This document shows positions 46,290 to 56,783 of a stretch of 64,000 nucleotides of DNA, piece by piece; position 1 is the stretch's first letter, and each line of letters begins with the position of its first letter. Source of the DNA: Dreissena polymorpha (Eukaryota > Mollusca > Bivalvia > Myida > Dreissenidae). The translations under genes were made by a program, and so were the position numbers. The notes below the pieces were generated by a model that saw only the letters and a list, made by a program, of their open reading frames with translations, ran no database searches and had not been told where the DNA came from. The stretch spans positions 57,465,140-57,529,139 of the forward strand of contig NC_068357.1 in the NCBI RefSeq assembly GCF_020536995.1. The letters run 5' to 3'.

Positions 46290-48906
46290 ATGCAAAAGGC
46301 CGAAGTTGAAGGAAAGGGAAGATGTGAAAGAAAGCATACCAGTAGATGTTACTACAATTTCCCAGGACCATAATTATTACACGCATGACTACAGGGCTTA
46401 TGATGACATTGATGCTGAACTACCAACAAAATCTAGTATGCTACAGAATTTTTTCAATTATGCTTACTTTAATACTCACACGAACACTCTATTATGTGAA
46501 GTTGGAATAAGACATCAACTTGGGAATAAATTGTGTTTTTTCAACTGTGCATAATATACAGTTTTACATGTTGTATTTATTTAGTTTGACAAATTATGAT
46601 TAAAATAGATACTTGCATATATAATAGCTTCATTTAAATTGATTTTACTACAAAACTGGATTTTTTATGAATTTTTATTATAATCCTCATAAAATAAGAC
46701 TGTGTCCATGCCGCGCATGAACACAGTTTTAAAATACAGTGAAAATGATCAAAATGCAATCACTGTTAATGAAAAAGTCATGGAAAATTGCTTTTTAAGC
46801 TTGAAGTATTGATAAAATAAATTCAGATCTTAAATGATTAGTTTTGTTTGAGAAAATCACTAAAAGGATATCCATTCTCAGTTTGATGTCTTAATCCAAA
46901 TTCACATAATACAGTGTTCGTGACAAGTGATTTTTTTTTTACAAATTTTCTAATCTGAGTCCTGGGACTCAATAACTGGCAAATCTATGAGCCCCAGAAA
47001 TGAAAGAATGAGTCCAATGATTAAACGATATTATTTTTTTAGAAATTTCAATGCATTTTTTGGACCCACATAATTCGAAACTTTGCATCTCTAGAGGTTT
47101 TTGTGATTACAGGATGCAGGACTTGGGTGTAAAAATCACTGATTTACATTCAATATACAGCAACATCTTAATAATAAAAGTTTTCATTAATTTTTTATTT
47201 GCAGTTCAAGAGTTAGAAAGGGAGATAGCCCGTCTAGAGGGTGAACTTGGCCGCATGAAATTGCGCCCATCCAAAATGTCGGTTCAGGACATTATTGGTG
47301 ACAATGATAAGGTATTTGTTTGTATATTTGTAAAATGTACTCAATGAAAAAATACATAACAACATATATCATTCATTCATTCTGGATATAATACAAGTTT
47401 CTTTTTTTGTAATTGTTGTTCCATTTGCAATTCGGTACAATCCATCATTTCGATACTGTGCACAAGTATATGAATGACTTATTATGCCCCCAGTAGGGTG
47501 GCATATAGCAGTTGAACTGTCCGTCAGTCAGTATGTCAGTCTGTCCGACCTTCCGAAGAAAAAAAACTTAAACGTTGCCCATAACTTTTGCAATATTGAA
47601 GATAGCAACTTTATATTTGGCATGCATGTGTATCTTATGAAGCTGCACATTTTGAGTGGTGGAAGTTCAAGGTCAAGGTCATCCTTCATGGTCAAAGGTA
47701 AAAAATAAATAAAATATTTCAAAGCGGCACAGTAGGGGGCATTGTGTTTCTGATGAACACATCTCTTGTATACTTATAAGTGTATACATATAAGCTAATT
47801 GCTTTTCTTTTTAAGTTGGAACATATAGAATAATTATATCACTGAATCCGAATGATTTTTTGTTACACAAAATATGGAATAAAGTCAGTGGAGTACAAAT
47901 GTAATGTTTTTTGTATTAAAAAGCTTTATTTGTATATCATATCTAATCCTTTTTATTTCCTACCACAGTTAAAACATTGCTCACTCACAACTCAATATGT
48001 TCATGTCACACTGTTTTATTTCAGATGCTGCTATACACATCTTTTCCTGTGGATGTCTTCCAAGTCCTGGTGGGTGTTCTGAAGAGGTTAGCTCCTTTCA
48101 ACTACTATGCTGGCTGGACTGTTACCTGCTTCAGCCTAGAGGATCAACTATTAATCACCCTTATGAAATTACGTCTGAATTGTAAGGACTTAGATTTGGC
48201 AGTTAGATTTGATACAAGCAGAGGAACTGTTTCGAACATTATAAATACATATATTTCTGTGCTTCATGAAATATTGTTTGAAGGAATTTTACTTAAAGTA
48301 GGAATTCCAAGCCAACTCAAATGCAAGGGATCCATGCCGAAGTCATTTGAAGACTTTAGTTCTGCAAGAATTGCAATGGATGCTACAGAAATTGTGCAGG
48401 ATGTTCCTTGTAACATGAACCATCAAACACTTTCTTATAGTAATTATAAAAGTAGACATACTGTAAAAGCTGTTACATGTGTTGCTCCAAATGGTGCATT
48501 AGTTTTTTGTTCAGATCTTTATCCAGGCTCTACATCAGATGCAGCTATTGTTGATCACTCGAAAATATTAGAGCAACTTAAACCAGGTGACTTGATTTTG
48601 GCTGATAAGGGCTTCAATATTTTTGATAAACTTCCTGCTGGAGTTTCTTTAAACATTCCTCCTTTTCTTTCTAGTAAAGGTCATTTCACAAAAGAGGAAG
48701 CTTTACTTTGCTTCAAAATTGGAAGGAGCCGAATTCATGTAGAAAGGGCAAACGAAAGGATAAAAAATTATGATATTTTAGATCATATTCCTGCACAATA
48801 CAGACATTTATCGACAAAAATTTTTCAATTGTGTTGTTGTCTTGTCAATCTTCAGGCTCCTCTTTTAAAGGAAATAGCAGATAAATATGAAATTGATTCA
48901 AACTAG
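46290..48906 (+). CDS. IS5-type DDE transposase (ISL2EU / Harbinger relatives), 5' end not found
   Basis: Three exons: 46290 to a donor at 46495 (or 46435), 47205-47311, and 48025-48906 ending TAG. Phases match. The first exon reads [18 protein letters not shown] and lacks a usable ATG, so upstream coding is missing. The second encodes a coiled coil ([20 protein letters not shown]) and [11 protein letters not shown]. The third begins [16 protein letters not shown], then a helix-turn-helix of the HTH_Tnp_4 kind ([29 protein letters not shown]) and the DDE_Tnp_4 catalytic core: D in IAMDATE (codon 48379), D in LILADKGF (48604), E in [12 protein letters not shown] (48742), plus [13 protein letters not shown]. 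All three acids are present, spaced 75 and 46 residues, so the core looks functional. It faces the SWIM-YqaJ gene; ISL2EU elements are remembered to encode this pair. A domesticated host gene is the alternative. Confidence 0.75.
47485..47770. mobile_element. Family C repeat, complete copy in the last transposase intron
   Basis: TATGCCCCCAGTAGGGTGGCA at the left, GCCCATAACTTTTGCAATATTG and AAGGTCAAGGTCATCC in the middle, CAGTAGGGGGCATTGTGTTT at the right; the GCCCCC/GGGGGC ends are inverted. Open frames on both strands (47484-47722) are readings of this repeat. Confidence 0.75.
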
Positions 48907-48914
48907 AGCTTTTA

Positions 48915-49360
48915 CACAGTAAAATTGACCCAATGACCGAGTTTTTGACCCGGCACGGCCCATGTTCGAACTTGACATACACATCATCTAGAAAAAAATT
49001 CTGACCAAGTATGGTGAAGATCGGATGAAAACTACTTGAATAAGAGAGCGGACATCATGCTGAATGTTAAATAACGCACAAAGTGACCCTATGACCTAGT
49101 TTTTGGCTCAGCATGGCCCATATTCAAACTTTGCGGCGAGATCATAAAACTTCTGACCAAGTTTGGTAAAGATATTGGATGAAAACTACTTGAATAAGAG
49201 AGCAGACAACATGCTGAATGTTTAAAACGCACTAAATGGCCCAATGACCTAGTTTTTGATCCGGCATAACCCATATTCAAACTTGATCTAGACATCATCT
49301 AGATACAACTTCTGACCAAGTTTGGTGAAGATCGGATGAAAACTACTTGAATTACTTTGT
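48915..49360. repeat. Tandem repeat, about 145 bp, three copies
   Basis: TTCTGACCAAGTTTGGTGAA followed by GATCGGATGAAAACTACTTG recurs at about 49.00, 49.15 and 49.31 kb; CAATGACCTAGTTTTTGA separates them. The array starts within ten bases of the transposase stop codon. Confidence 0.85.
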
Positions 49361-49365
49361 GTACC

Positions 49366-49505
49366 TGAAAAATTCCTTCAAACAATATTTCGTGTAAATG
49401 ATGCTGTATTCCTAAATCTTTTTGTAAAAAGAATGGATTTAGTTGTGACTTGTATGTACCATAAAGAGTTGATCCTCTTTGCTGAGGCAAGTTTCAGTCT
49501 AGCTA
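49366..49505 (-). pseudogene. Inverted fragment of the transposase gene
   Basis: Read on the minus strand, ATGCTAGCTAGACTGAAAC..GAGGATCAACT and then CGAAATATTGTTTGAAGGAA match the transposase at 48108-48155 and 48266-48290, with about 60 bp missing between and many changes. LHEILFEGI is preserved in translation. This is a decayed copy or rearranged piece lying opposite to its parent, 500 bp downstream. Confidence 0.75.
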
Positions 49506-49582
49506 GCATAGTAGTTGAAAGGAGCAAACCTCTTCAAACACTCTGAAGACAGTGTGGATGAATGGTTATTACATTTCAGTTG

Positions 49583-49965
49583 GCAATTTGTATTTCTAAT
49601 TTTAGCATATGCTTATGCCAATTTTATATGGAATGCTTGTATGCCTGTGAATTTTTGTGTGTATTGTTTATATCACAAATCATGCACATTTGGTTGTTCT
49701 GTATTTTTATTCCATAAACATCTAACAGACAGAAAGTATGACTGGTATATTCCACCCTATCGGAGGCATAGTTTGTATTTCTAATTTTAGCATATGCTTA
49801 TGCCGATTGTATATGGAATGTTTGTATTTTTATGAACTTTTGTGTGTGTTGTTTAAATAACAAATCATGCACATTTGGTTGTCGTTCTGTATTTTTATTT
49901 CATAAACATCTAACAGATGGAAAGTATGACTGGTATATTCAACCCTATCGGGTGGCATAAAACAC
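49583..49965. repeat. Tandem duplication, about 190-bp unit, two copies
   Basis: TTTGTATTTCTAATTTTAGC opens both copies (49588 and 49771), each running through GAAAGTATGACTGGTATATT to CCCTATCGG. Similarity is about 90%. It lies between the two convergent genes and may belong to a transposase 3' region. Confidence 0.85.
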
Positions 49966-50093
49966 AAAGAAACAAATAAAAACAATTACATTTTATTGAT
50001 TATGGCAACTCAGTTGACCATGATAAAGCTGCTGTTGAAAAGCATGCATTACTTACGACTTGAACAAATGAAAACGAGCGATGTGTTTGTGAA

Positions 50094-50313
50094 ACACTAT
50101 GTCCCCATTTATTTGACCCTGAAGTATGACCTTGACCTTTCACCACTCAAAATGTGCAGCTCCATGAGATACACATGCATGTCAAATATGAAGTTGATAT
50201 CTTCAATATTGAAAAAGTTATGGCAAATGTTAAAGTTTGCACAAACAAACCAACCAACCAACAGACAGGGCAAAAACAATATGTCCCCCAATATAGTGTT
50301 GGGGGACATAAAA
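50094..50313 (-). mobile_element. Family C repeat, inverted copy
   Basis: Complement of the 47.5-kb copy: GACCTTGACCTTTCACCACTC, CAATATTGAAAAAGTTATGG, and TGTCCCCCAATATAGTGTTGGGGGACA at the end, itself a hairpin. Confidence 0.75.
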
Positions 50314-50436
50314 ACAACATTCTGCTGAAAATGTAGAATTAAAGAATATCTGTACTGTCACAAAATGGTTCAGTTATCTTTATATAAACAATATATAAAT
50401 AACCAACTAATTGGTAGTACATGTATTAACATATTT

Positions 50437-50625
50437 CTTCAAAGGGGCCTTTTCACAGATTTTGGCACGTGTTGAAGTTTGCCATTCAATGCTTTAACAT
50501 TGATAAATGTAAACTTTGGATCTAAAAAGCTCCAGTTACAAAAAGATGAATAAAAACAAAAGGTGTAGTCCTCAACTGGGATCGAACCACTGACCCCTGG
50601 AGTCCTGGAGTAATAACATCTCAGA
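50437..50625 (-). mobile_element. tRNA-like MITE (truncated copy 2)
   Basis: Starts AAAGGGGCCTTTTCACAG after TTCA (a changed TTAA) and follows the 56.3-kb copy through TGGGATCGAACCACTGACCCC (B-box side of the tRNA-like unit) to about 50625, where it stops 14 bp before the end of the nuclease stop codon at 50639. The other half is missing. Confidence 0.8.
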
Positions 50626-50638
50626 TTTAATGTAACCT

Positions 50639-53600
50639 TTATTCGTATAGTGATGGTAAAAAGCTCGAAAAATAAAAATCAATCATTTTTGACAGATTGA
50701 CCGACCACAAATGATCCTTTGCTATTCTGATCACTTGCAAGTCTTTATTTGTCCACACAACAAGATCGCATGTATTAGTTCCCGTTATGTGTAGCTGTCC
50801 TTGAATCTGATGCCAGTAGTTGTGGGCTTGCTTGAGGGAAAGCCGTCCATCAGAAGATTGATCTGAAATGAGTATGCATCCATGTGTAAGAAGGCAATTG
50901 TAACCTAGTAGCAGGAATTTCAATTGAAGCACAATCATGCTTTTTTATGCTTTTGATTTTAAAATTGATGGTCTTTTGACTCCTGCAAATAATCTGCATA
51001 GCATCATTTTGACACAAATGTAACAAAGAAACTAACTTCAAAATATATTTCTTATCATACAATTATTGTTTGCATAGTATTTCATTTTAGTATATGCAAA
51101 ACAACATTTACAGACTATATAAAAATTATTCAGGAACCGATAACTTCATTTTTTGACCCCTGATTATTTTATTTGACCCCCGAAAAAGTCAAGCATGGGG
51201 TAATTTGACTCCTGGTTTACACAAATCTATTGAAATCCCTGTAGTAGTGTTATATACATAAAGAGATTGTAAAAGCAAGACCATCTTTTACATCACACTG
51301 ATTTTAATTATAGGAATGGATGTAATTGCACGCTGTATGCAAAATGGGTAATTGATGCATATTTTTTAATTGTTTATACTATAAATGCATTACAACATTG
51401 AAAATGTAGAAATAATAGTTTTACCTAGGTAGAAATCCTTGATAGATGAACACGCCTCCTGGATAGTCATGTCTCTGGCAGTGTAGGGGCACTTTACTTC
51501 TATGATGTCTGCACTACATGTTGCTTGTCCATGTTGTTGATGAACTAAACCCCTAAACACGCCTTCGACAAAACCATCTGGTGATGCACCCAAGACACCA
51601 GACTCATGCAGCCAAATTCCTGTAATAAAATGATAGAACATAAGATATGACCTTAAAAATTACTTTTATTACAAAGCATAACTGCATTAACAGCTGAATA
51701 AGCACATTATGAAATTCTATTACAACTAAAGATCAATTCAAACTTATAAAAAACACATTTTTCACTTGCCTGTCGGGCGTACAGCGACTCCTCCAACCTT
51801 ACAGTATTCAGCTATGCACACCTGCTCATGTGTTACCCCCCACTGCACAGGTGCCCTTTTTTCCAGGTTATACGCGCTCAGAAGTCTTTTTTTCAAGGAC
51901 ACTGTCAGTCTTGAAAAACATATACAAACACTTATTTATCTTGTATGTTTATTTACATTAAACAACAGTATAAGTAACGCTCGATTGGTCATTGTCGGCT
52001 CGGGTACTACTTACATGTACCCTGGGTACTCTTAAGTATACATATATGTACCCCGGGTACGGTAAATATACTTAAAAATACCCAGGCTATTTTAGACTGT
52101 ACCCGAGTTGTTTTCCTGCCCAAAATCTGATGTCGTCATAAATGCTACCGATACCGTTAAACGATATTGTTTATCTTAAACAAACTTCTCTTCAATTAAC
52201 CCATTCATGTCTAGCGTCCTGAAAAGAGGACATTGCAAACAGCGTAAACCCAGATGAGACGCCGCATGATGCGGCGTCTCATCTGGGCCTACGCTGTTTG
52301 CTTAATATATAGAAATAAATATACTTAACATCCCTAATTTTGGAAATAAATTGATCCAACTTAGAAGGATGGGATAGTCCACTAGGAATAAATGGGTTTA
52401 AAAAAACACTACATCACCATGCTTTTTGAGTATGAGTTTCGATGATATATAGGCCATTTAACAGAAAATAGGCACTTATGTTAACATAATTAATTTAACA
52501 AAAATAGTCAACAACGACCGATTTAGCGTTCAAATTCCCGGGTATGTTTAAGTATATTTACTGTACCCGGGGTACATGCAAGTATACTTAAGAGTACCCG
52601 GGGTAAATGTAAGTAGTATCCGAGCCGACAATGACCAATCGAGCATAAGTAACTGCAATGCATTAAAAACATGGCATAAAAAGTAAAGCAAGTCTATTTT
52701 GTAATGTCGAGAAACATGTATCAGAAGTTCATATTGACCACTTAGTTTAAATTTATATTAACTCACATAAAATGAAGACATGTGCGTCATATATATTAAA
52801 ATTATAGCAATATGTACTAGCACTTACTTTTTTTTGTCAAACGCTGACAAGATATGTCCGAAGTTAGAGGCGGTAAATCTCAACTTGCGAACAGCTGCCC
52901 ATAAGGCATTTTCCCTCTGTCCAATAGTTGCTGCAGCTGTTTGGTTGACCTTTTCGTGCGACACCAGCAACTGTCGTCTCAGCCATGTGCGGGGGTCCTC
53001 AGCTCCCAGATATTCAGGATGGATCATCAAGTCATCCAGGAGAGGCACTGGTACATCCGGTGTCTGTGGCTCCTCTGCCATAATCCAATGCAGAGCTTTA
53101 AACATAAAAAAGAACAGGTCAAATATTAGCAAAAGACCATTAAAATAATGCTCATGTTTTTTTTTTAATAAACAAGACCATGTAGTATTGATAATTTTTG
53201 ACATACCAAGGATTTTTTGGAATTATTATTTATAAGTCATACTATCACAACTACATAATTGCCAATGAGATAGCTTAATAAGTAATATCTCACTATTTGT
53301 ACAGCATATTTTTTTTACGTGAAAATTATTGCTTAACATATACATATATATTCAAACGCTTTAAAGCACATACCTGAAATACTCATACTAACTGGAACCG
53401 CTCAACAGTAACCAAAAATGCTAACAGGAAAAAATCATGATAACAGGAACAAAACATTCTAACAGGGACCACTTATGCGAACCTGTAAAGCGACCCAACT
53501 GTCCAAGTTGTTTATAAATAAAAGTTCTGTCATCATCTGAGACAGATCTGTTTAGAGCCCTGAGTAACGAGTAAAAAAAGGTACATTGCATTAAAAAATA

Positions 53601-55750
53601 ATTATGAAAACAATTATTCTCATGAGTTAATGAATAGATCTAGGATGGTTCGAAAAAGAATTATATACAGTACACAATTTTATTATTTCAAAATAATAGC
53701 TTTGAGATGACATTTTTTAATCATTTTAAAATTCTTTTGCTCTTTACCTGTATCCAGGCTGATTTGGTGGATACATTTCAGCCATCGTCACAGTTTTCTT
53801 GGGTGGTGCGGATTTCGGACGCTTGATCCAGGAACACTTAATGTCAGTTTTGCTCGCTCTCTTGTATCTGTATCATGAATTAATTTAATAACAACTTTTA
53901 AAAGCTTTAAAACATACAAGACATAATTAATACTTATAGTAACACATAAGCATTTGCCTCTACATTCCCTGTGAGGATATTTGTGTTTATTATGAAAAAC
54001 TTACAAATGTAATTGTTAGCTGAAAAAAGTATCATGATTAGTAAACAGATAATTATTTTCTCTGAGTATATTTACAGCATGTTTAAAACATAAACAATAC
54101 AAATATATGTAATTTTATGCATTACCCAAACAGTAAAGCAGCAGCCACATGATGACATTTGAATTCCCTCATTGGACACTGACACGTCGATGATTGTATC
54201 ACGCCATTGTCCTCTGGTTCAAGGTGAATCTAATGAAAAACATAGAACAAAATCAGAATGAGAAAATAAATAGTGTTTAAACCATTACGAGTACGATTAG
54301 CATTTTACTTTGTCATAGTAATTCGGATGTATATAACTAACCTACTCCTATAAATATGAGGTCGATTTGCATAAGCGGGGTAGCTTACGTCTAATTATTT
54401 GGACGGTTTATGGACGTTTCGTGCCACTGCCAGTTCGTGCCACTGATATTTGTGTGGAAAAGGGGTAGACGTTTCGTCCCACTGATAATATATAGGCAGA
54501 TAGGTGTGAATAATGCCATATAGGTGTGAATGATATTGGGGTGTACATTAATGTAGAAAATTCCAACAATGTTAACAATTATAATTATAAATAACAAAAA
54601 TAAAATGATTTATTGTTAGTATACAAATATGTGTACATAGTTCGTTATGTTCAATAAATATAAAACATAAAGTGTTTTTAATTTTTATGCATCATGTGTA
54701 CCGGGTATGTGTATGTAAAAATAAAATAAAATAATATTTGTGCATAGTTCATTATGTTTAAAAAATATAAAACATGAAGTGCTGTTATTTTTTATGCTTC
54801 ATGTGTATGCACTATATACATAAATAATAATATAACACAAATGAACAATAATACATTTTATTCAATAAAGACCTAATAAAATGAAGTTGGTCTTTTACTT
54901 GTAGGAAAAGCTTATGCTTTACTATCGACTCACAAACTATCAATTTGCGGTAAGTGCCTTTAAGTTATTAGCAAACAATGAATTACCGACTCGAACCAAT
55001 TAGTAAACAACTCACCGCTTTAATGATGATTCAAACTGTGTAATGAATATAATGTTAATTTATTGAAAATGTTTTAATATATTTATGTAATCAATCTAGA
55101 TATTGTTAAAATGTATGTATGCATTCCCTTTTGATATTGTTAATGTATAATATAAAAGAGTATAGTAAATCTTGTTTCGTTTCTTGTAATAATATACCGG
55201 TAATGTAAATTTATTGAAAATGTTTGAATATATTTATGTTATCAATCTAGATATTGTTAATGTATTATAAGAAGCATGTAAATTGACTCTTAAACATTTT
55301 TGTTCATGTAATTAAAAATAAATCTTGAAATCGCAGAATACTTTTAAAATGAATAAATAATCTTGAAATAAAACAATGTTGATTTAACATTGAACAGATG
55401 TTACAATCAAAGGTGCGAAAGTTACCCGTTATGATTCACACCTATACGGTATTTTTCACACCTATCCGCTTATATATCAGTGGAACGAAACGTCCAATGC
55501 CCTCCTACACAAATATCAGTGGCACGAACTGGTAGTGGCACGAAACGTCCAGCACCCATTTGGACTAATAACTAACCGTAACATTGTATGATGTATTTTT
55601 CATTGAAGCCTGGACGCTGGCACGGATTACACGCAGTTCGTCCATAAAGAATTTCAATACCCTGTCGCTTTCAACCGATGCTTCACTCTTTCGACTTAAT
55701 TTAACGTGCGATTCAACGTAGTTAGACCAGTACATTATTGATATAGCCAT
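50639..55750 (-). CDS. SWIM zinc finger + YqaJ-type nuclease, 433 aa, eight exons
   Basis: Exons (minus strand): 55577-55750, 54126-54229, 53748-53867, 53483-53559, 52828-53095, 51770-51909, 51425-51619, 50639-50862. All junctions keep phase and the 434 codons run from ATG to TAA unbroken. Residues 35-73 lead into a SWIM finger C74-x-C76-x6-C83-x-H85 (CQCPMREFKCHHVAA). 94-133 is a basic, tryptophan-bearing linker to YPPNQPGYR. The YqaJ domain covers about 205-400: GQRENALWAAVRKLRFTAS (217-235), QWGVTHE (270-276), GASPDG with D309, IIEVKCP with E335 and K337, and HQIQGQLHITG (377-387), giving the PD-(D/E)XK core of lambda-exonuclease relatives. Expected role: DNA end processing by a nuclear nuclease; the SWIM finger may bind DNA or protein. 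One intron (after exon 6) uses GC-AG. It converges on the transposase. It could equally be a domesticated gene; family assignment is strong, transposon origin is inference. Confidence 0.85.
51970..52653. mobile_element. Mutator-like MITE in a nuclease intron
   Basis: Element 51979-52644 is flanked by the same nine bases ATAAGTAAC (51970-51978, 52645-52653). Ends GCTCGATTGGTCATTGTCGG and its complement extend as inverted repeats for about 85 bp, with repeated GTACCCNGGGTAC and AAGTATACTTA phrases. A 9-bp duplication with long inverted ends fits the MULE superfamily. A worn single end of the same kind lies at 59185-59245. Confidence 0.85.
52196..52401. mobile_element. TTAA-flanked MITE, family B (copy 3), nested in the MULE-like MITE
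   Basis: TTAA at 52196 and 52398; ends CCCATTCATGTCTAG and CTAGGAATAAATGGG. The centre is a hairpin: GCAAACAGCGTAAACCCAGA / GATGAGACGCCGCAT facing ATGCGGCGTCTCATC / TGGGCCTACGCTGTTTGC (52235-52301), arms about 30 bp. Confidence 0.85.
54411..55551. mobile_element. 1.14-kb MITE with 120-bp inverted ends in nuclease intron 1
   Basis: TGGACGTTTCGTGCCACTGC at 54411 pairs with the complement ending at 55551 (GGCACGAAACGTCCA). Inverted similarity continues through CAGTTCGTGCCACTGATATT and ATAGGTGTGAAT to about 54535 / 55435. Inside are two local duplications (54615-54800; 55030-55270). No coding frame and no clear target duplication, so the superfamily is open. Confidence 0.8.
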
Positions 55751-55825
55751 TCTGATTTTTTGTATGTACCCGGAAGTTGGAGATCTCGTGAAATATCGGT
55801 GGTCACATGACGAGACTTACATACC

Positions 55826-55874
55826 CTATTGGTCTGATGGATGTTACCAATCTTTGTATATTGATAGGTCTTTG
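55826..55874 (-). repeat. Shared end/promoter-like repeat, copy c
   Basis: Forty-nine bases identical to 37064-37112; the outer 25 also match copy a at 30632 in opposite orientation. It starts 76 bp upstream of the nuclease ATG, within its 5' region, and is followed by ATATAAT as copy a is preceded. An E-box-like CATGTG (minus strand) lies between it and the ATG. Confidence 0.7.
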
Positions 55875-56278
55875 ATATAATCCGGCAAGTAATTGTTCTG
55901 GAAGAAAGACTTGCATCATAACTCTGTGATTGCATTGATTTGAATGACGACGTTTTTTAAATCAACAAAAACTGATCAACACCAAGGCAGTACATATTTT
56001 TCTTAAGTTATCTCTGTTTTCCCCATTATATCGCCAAAGTTAGGGGAGGTAATACTGCTTGACATTATCTTCTTTGCCATACACAAGTAATTTCCCATTG
56101 ATAAGGAATTTCAATGACAGATTTTTCAAATCTCGATTCCAACGTTGTTTTTTGTTCATGTTTAAAATCGTTTTGCAACATTCTTAAATATTTAAAATAA
56201 ACTCAACCTGAAACACCGAAATAAACGTAAAGGGTCGGTCGGATAAGTTGAGGCAAACAACTCTTTTTACGTCTTAAA
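55875..56278. other. Upstream flank of the nuclease gene, no feature seen
   Basis: No coding or repeat element recognised apart from a short GGGGAGGTAATACTG phrase at 56044 that has the look of a MITE remnant. Confidence 0.4.
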
Positions 56279-56783
56279 TTAAAGGGACAGATTTTGGCAT
56301 GTATTGAAGACTGTCATTAAATACTTTATATTTATAAATGTAAACATAGGATCTTTAAAGCTCCAGTAAAAAATAACAAGAATAACATTTAAAAAAAGAA
56401 AATAAACGTAACCATCAACTGGGCTCGAACTACTGACACCTGGTGCCCTGGAGTAAAAATCTATCGCTTAGACCACTCGGCCATCAGTGCTCATAAAAAG
56501 AGTAACGTATTTTATACTTTATATAAGCAATCCTCGTAGTTTCATAAAATGTAACGACAACAACAGAACTCCTCAAATTATTCAATCATTTCGCGTTGCA
56601 ACGCTTTATAATTTTCAGGTTTTTAAATCGTCAAAAGATGCATTTAGTTGATATTTTAGAACATGGTAAATGTTCAGTATTAACTGTTTCCTCACAAATA
56701 TTATAACTAAAACGAACATTTGCGAATCTGAAACAAGTTTTTTTATTTTGTCAATTTACCAAAACGTGAAAAGGCCCCTTTAA
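56279..56783 (-). mobile_element. TTAA-flanked MITE carrying a tRNA-like unit (copy 3, complete)
   Basis: TTAA at 56279-56282 and 56780-56783. It aligns end to end with the complement of 12627-13143, including GCGTTGCAACGCTTTATAAT and the final ACGTGAAAAGGCCCC. Confidence 0.85.
56412..56491 (-). other. tRNA-like module in the MITE, copy 3
   Basis: On the minus strand: AGCACTGATGGCCGAGTGGT with CTAAGCG forms a good A box of the Leu/Ser tRNA type, and GTTCGAGCCC is a B box about 45 bp later. The variable region is long, as in class II tRNAs. End pairing is poor, so activity is doubtful. Confidence 0.6.
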
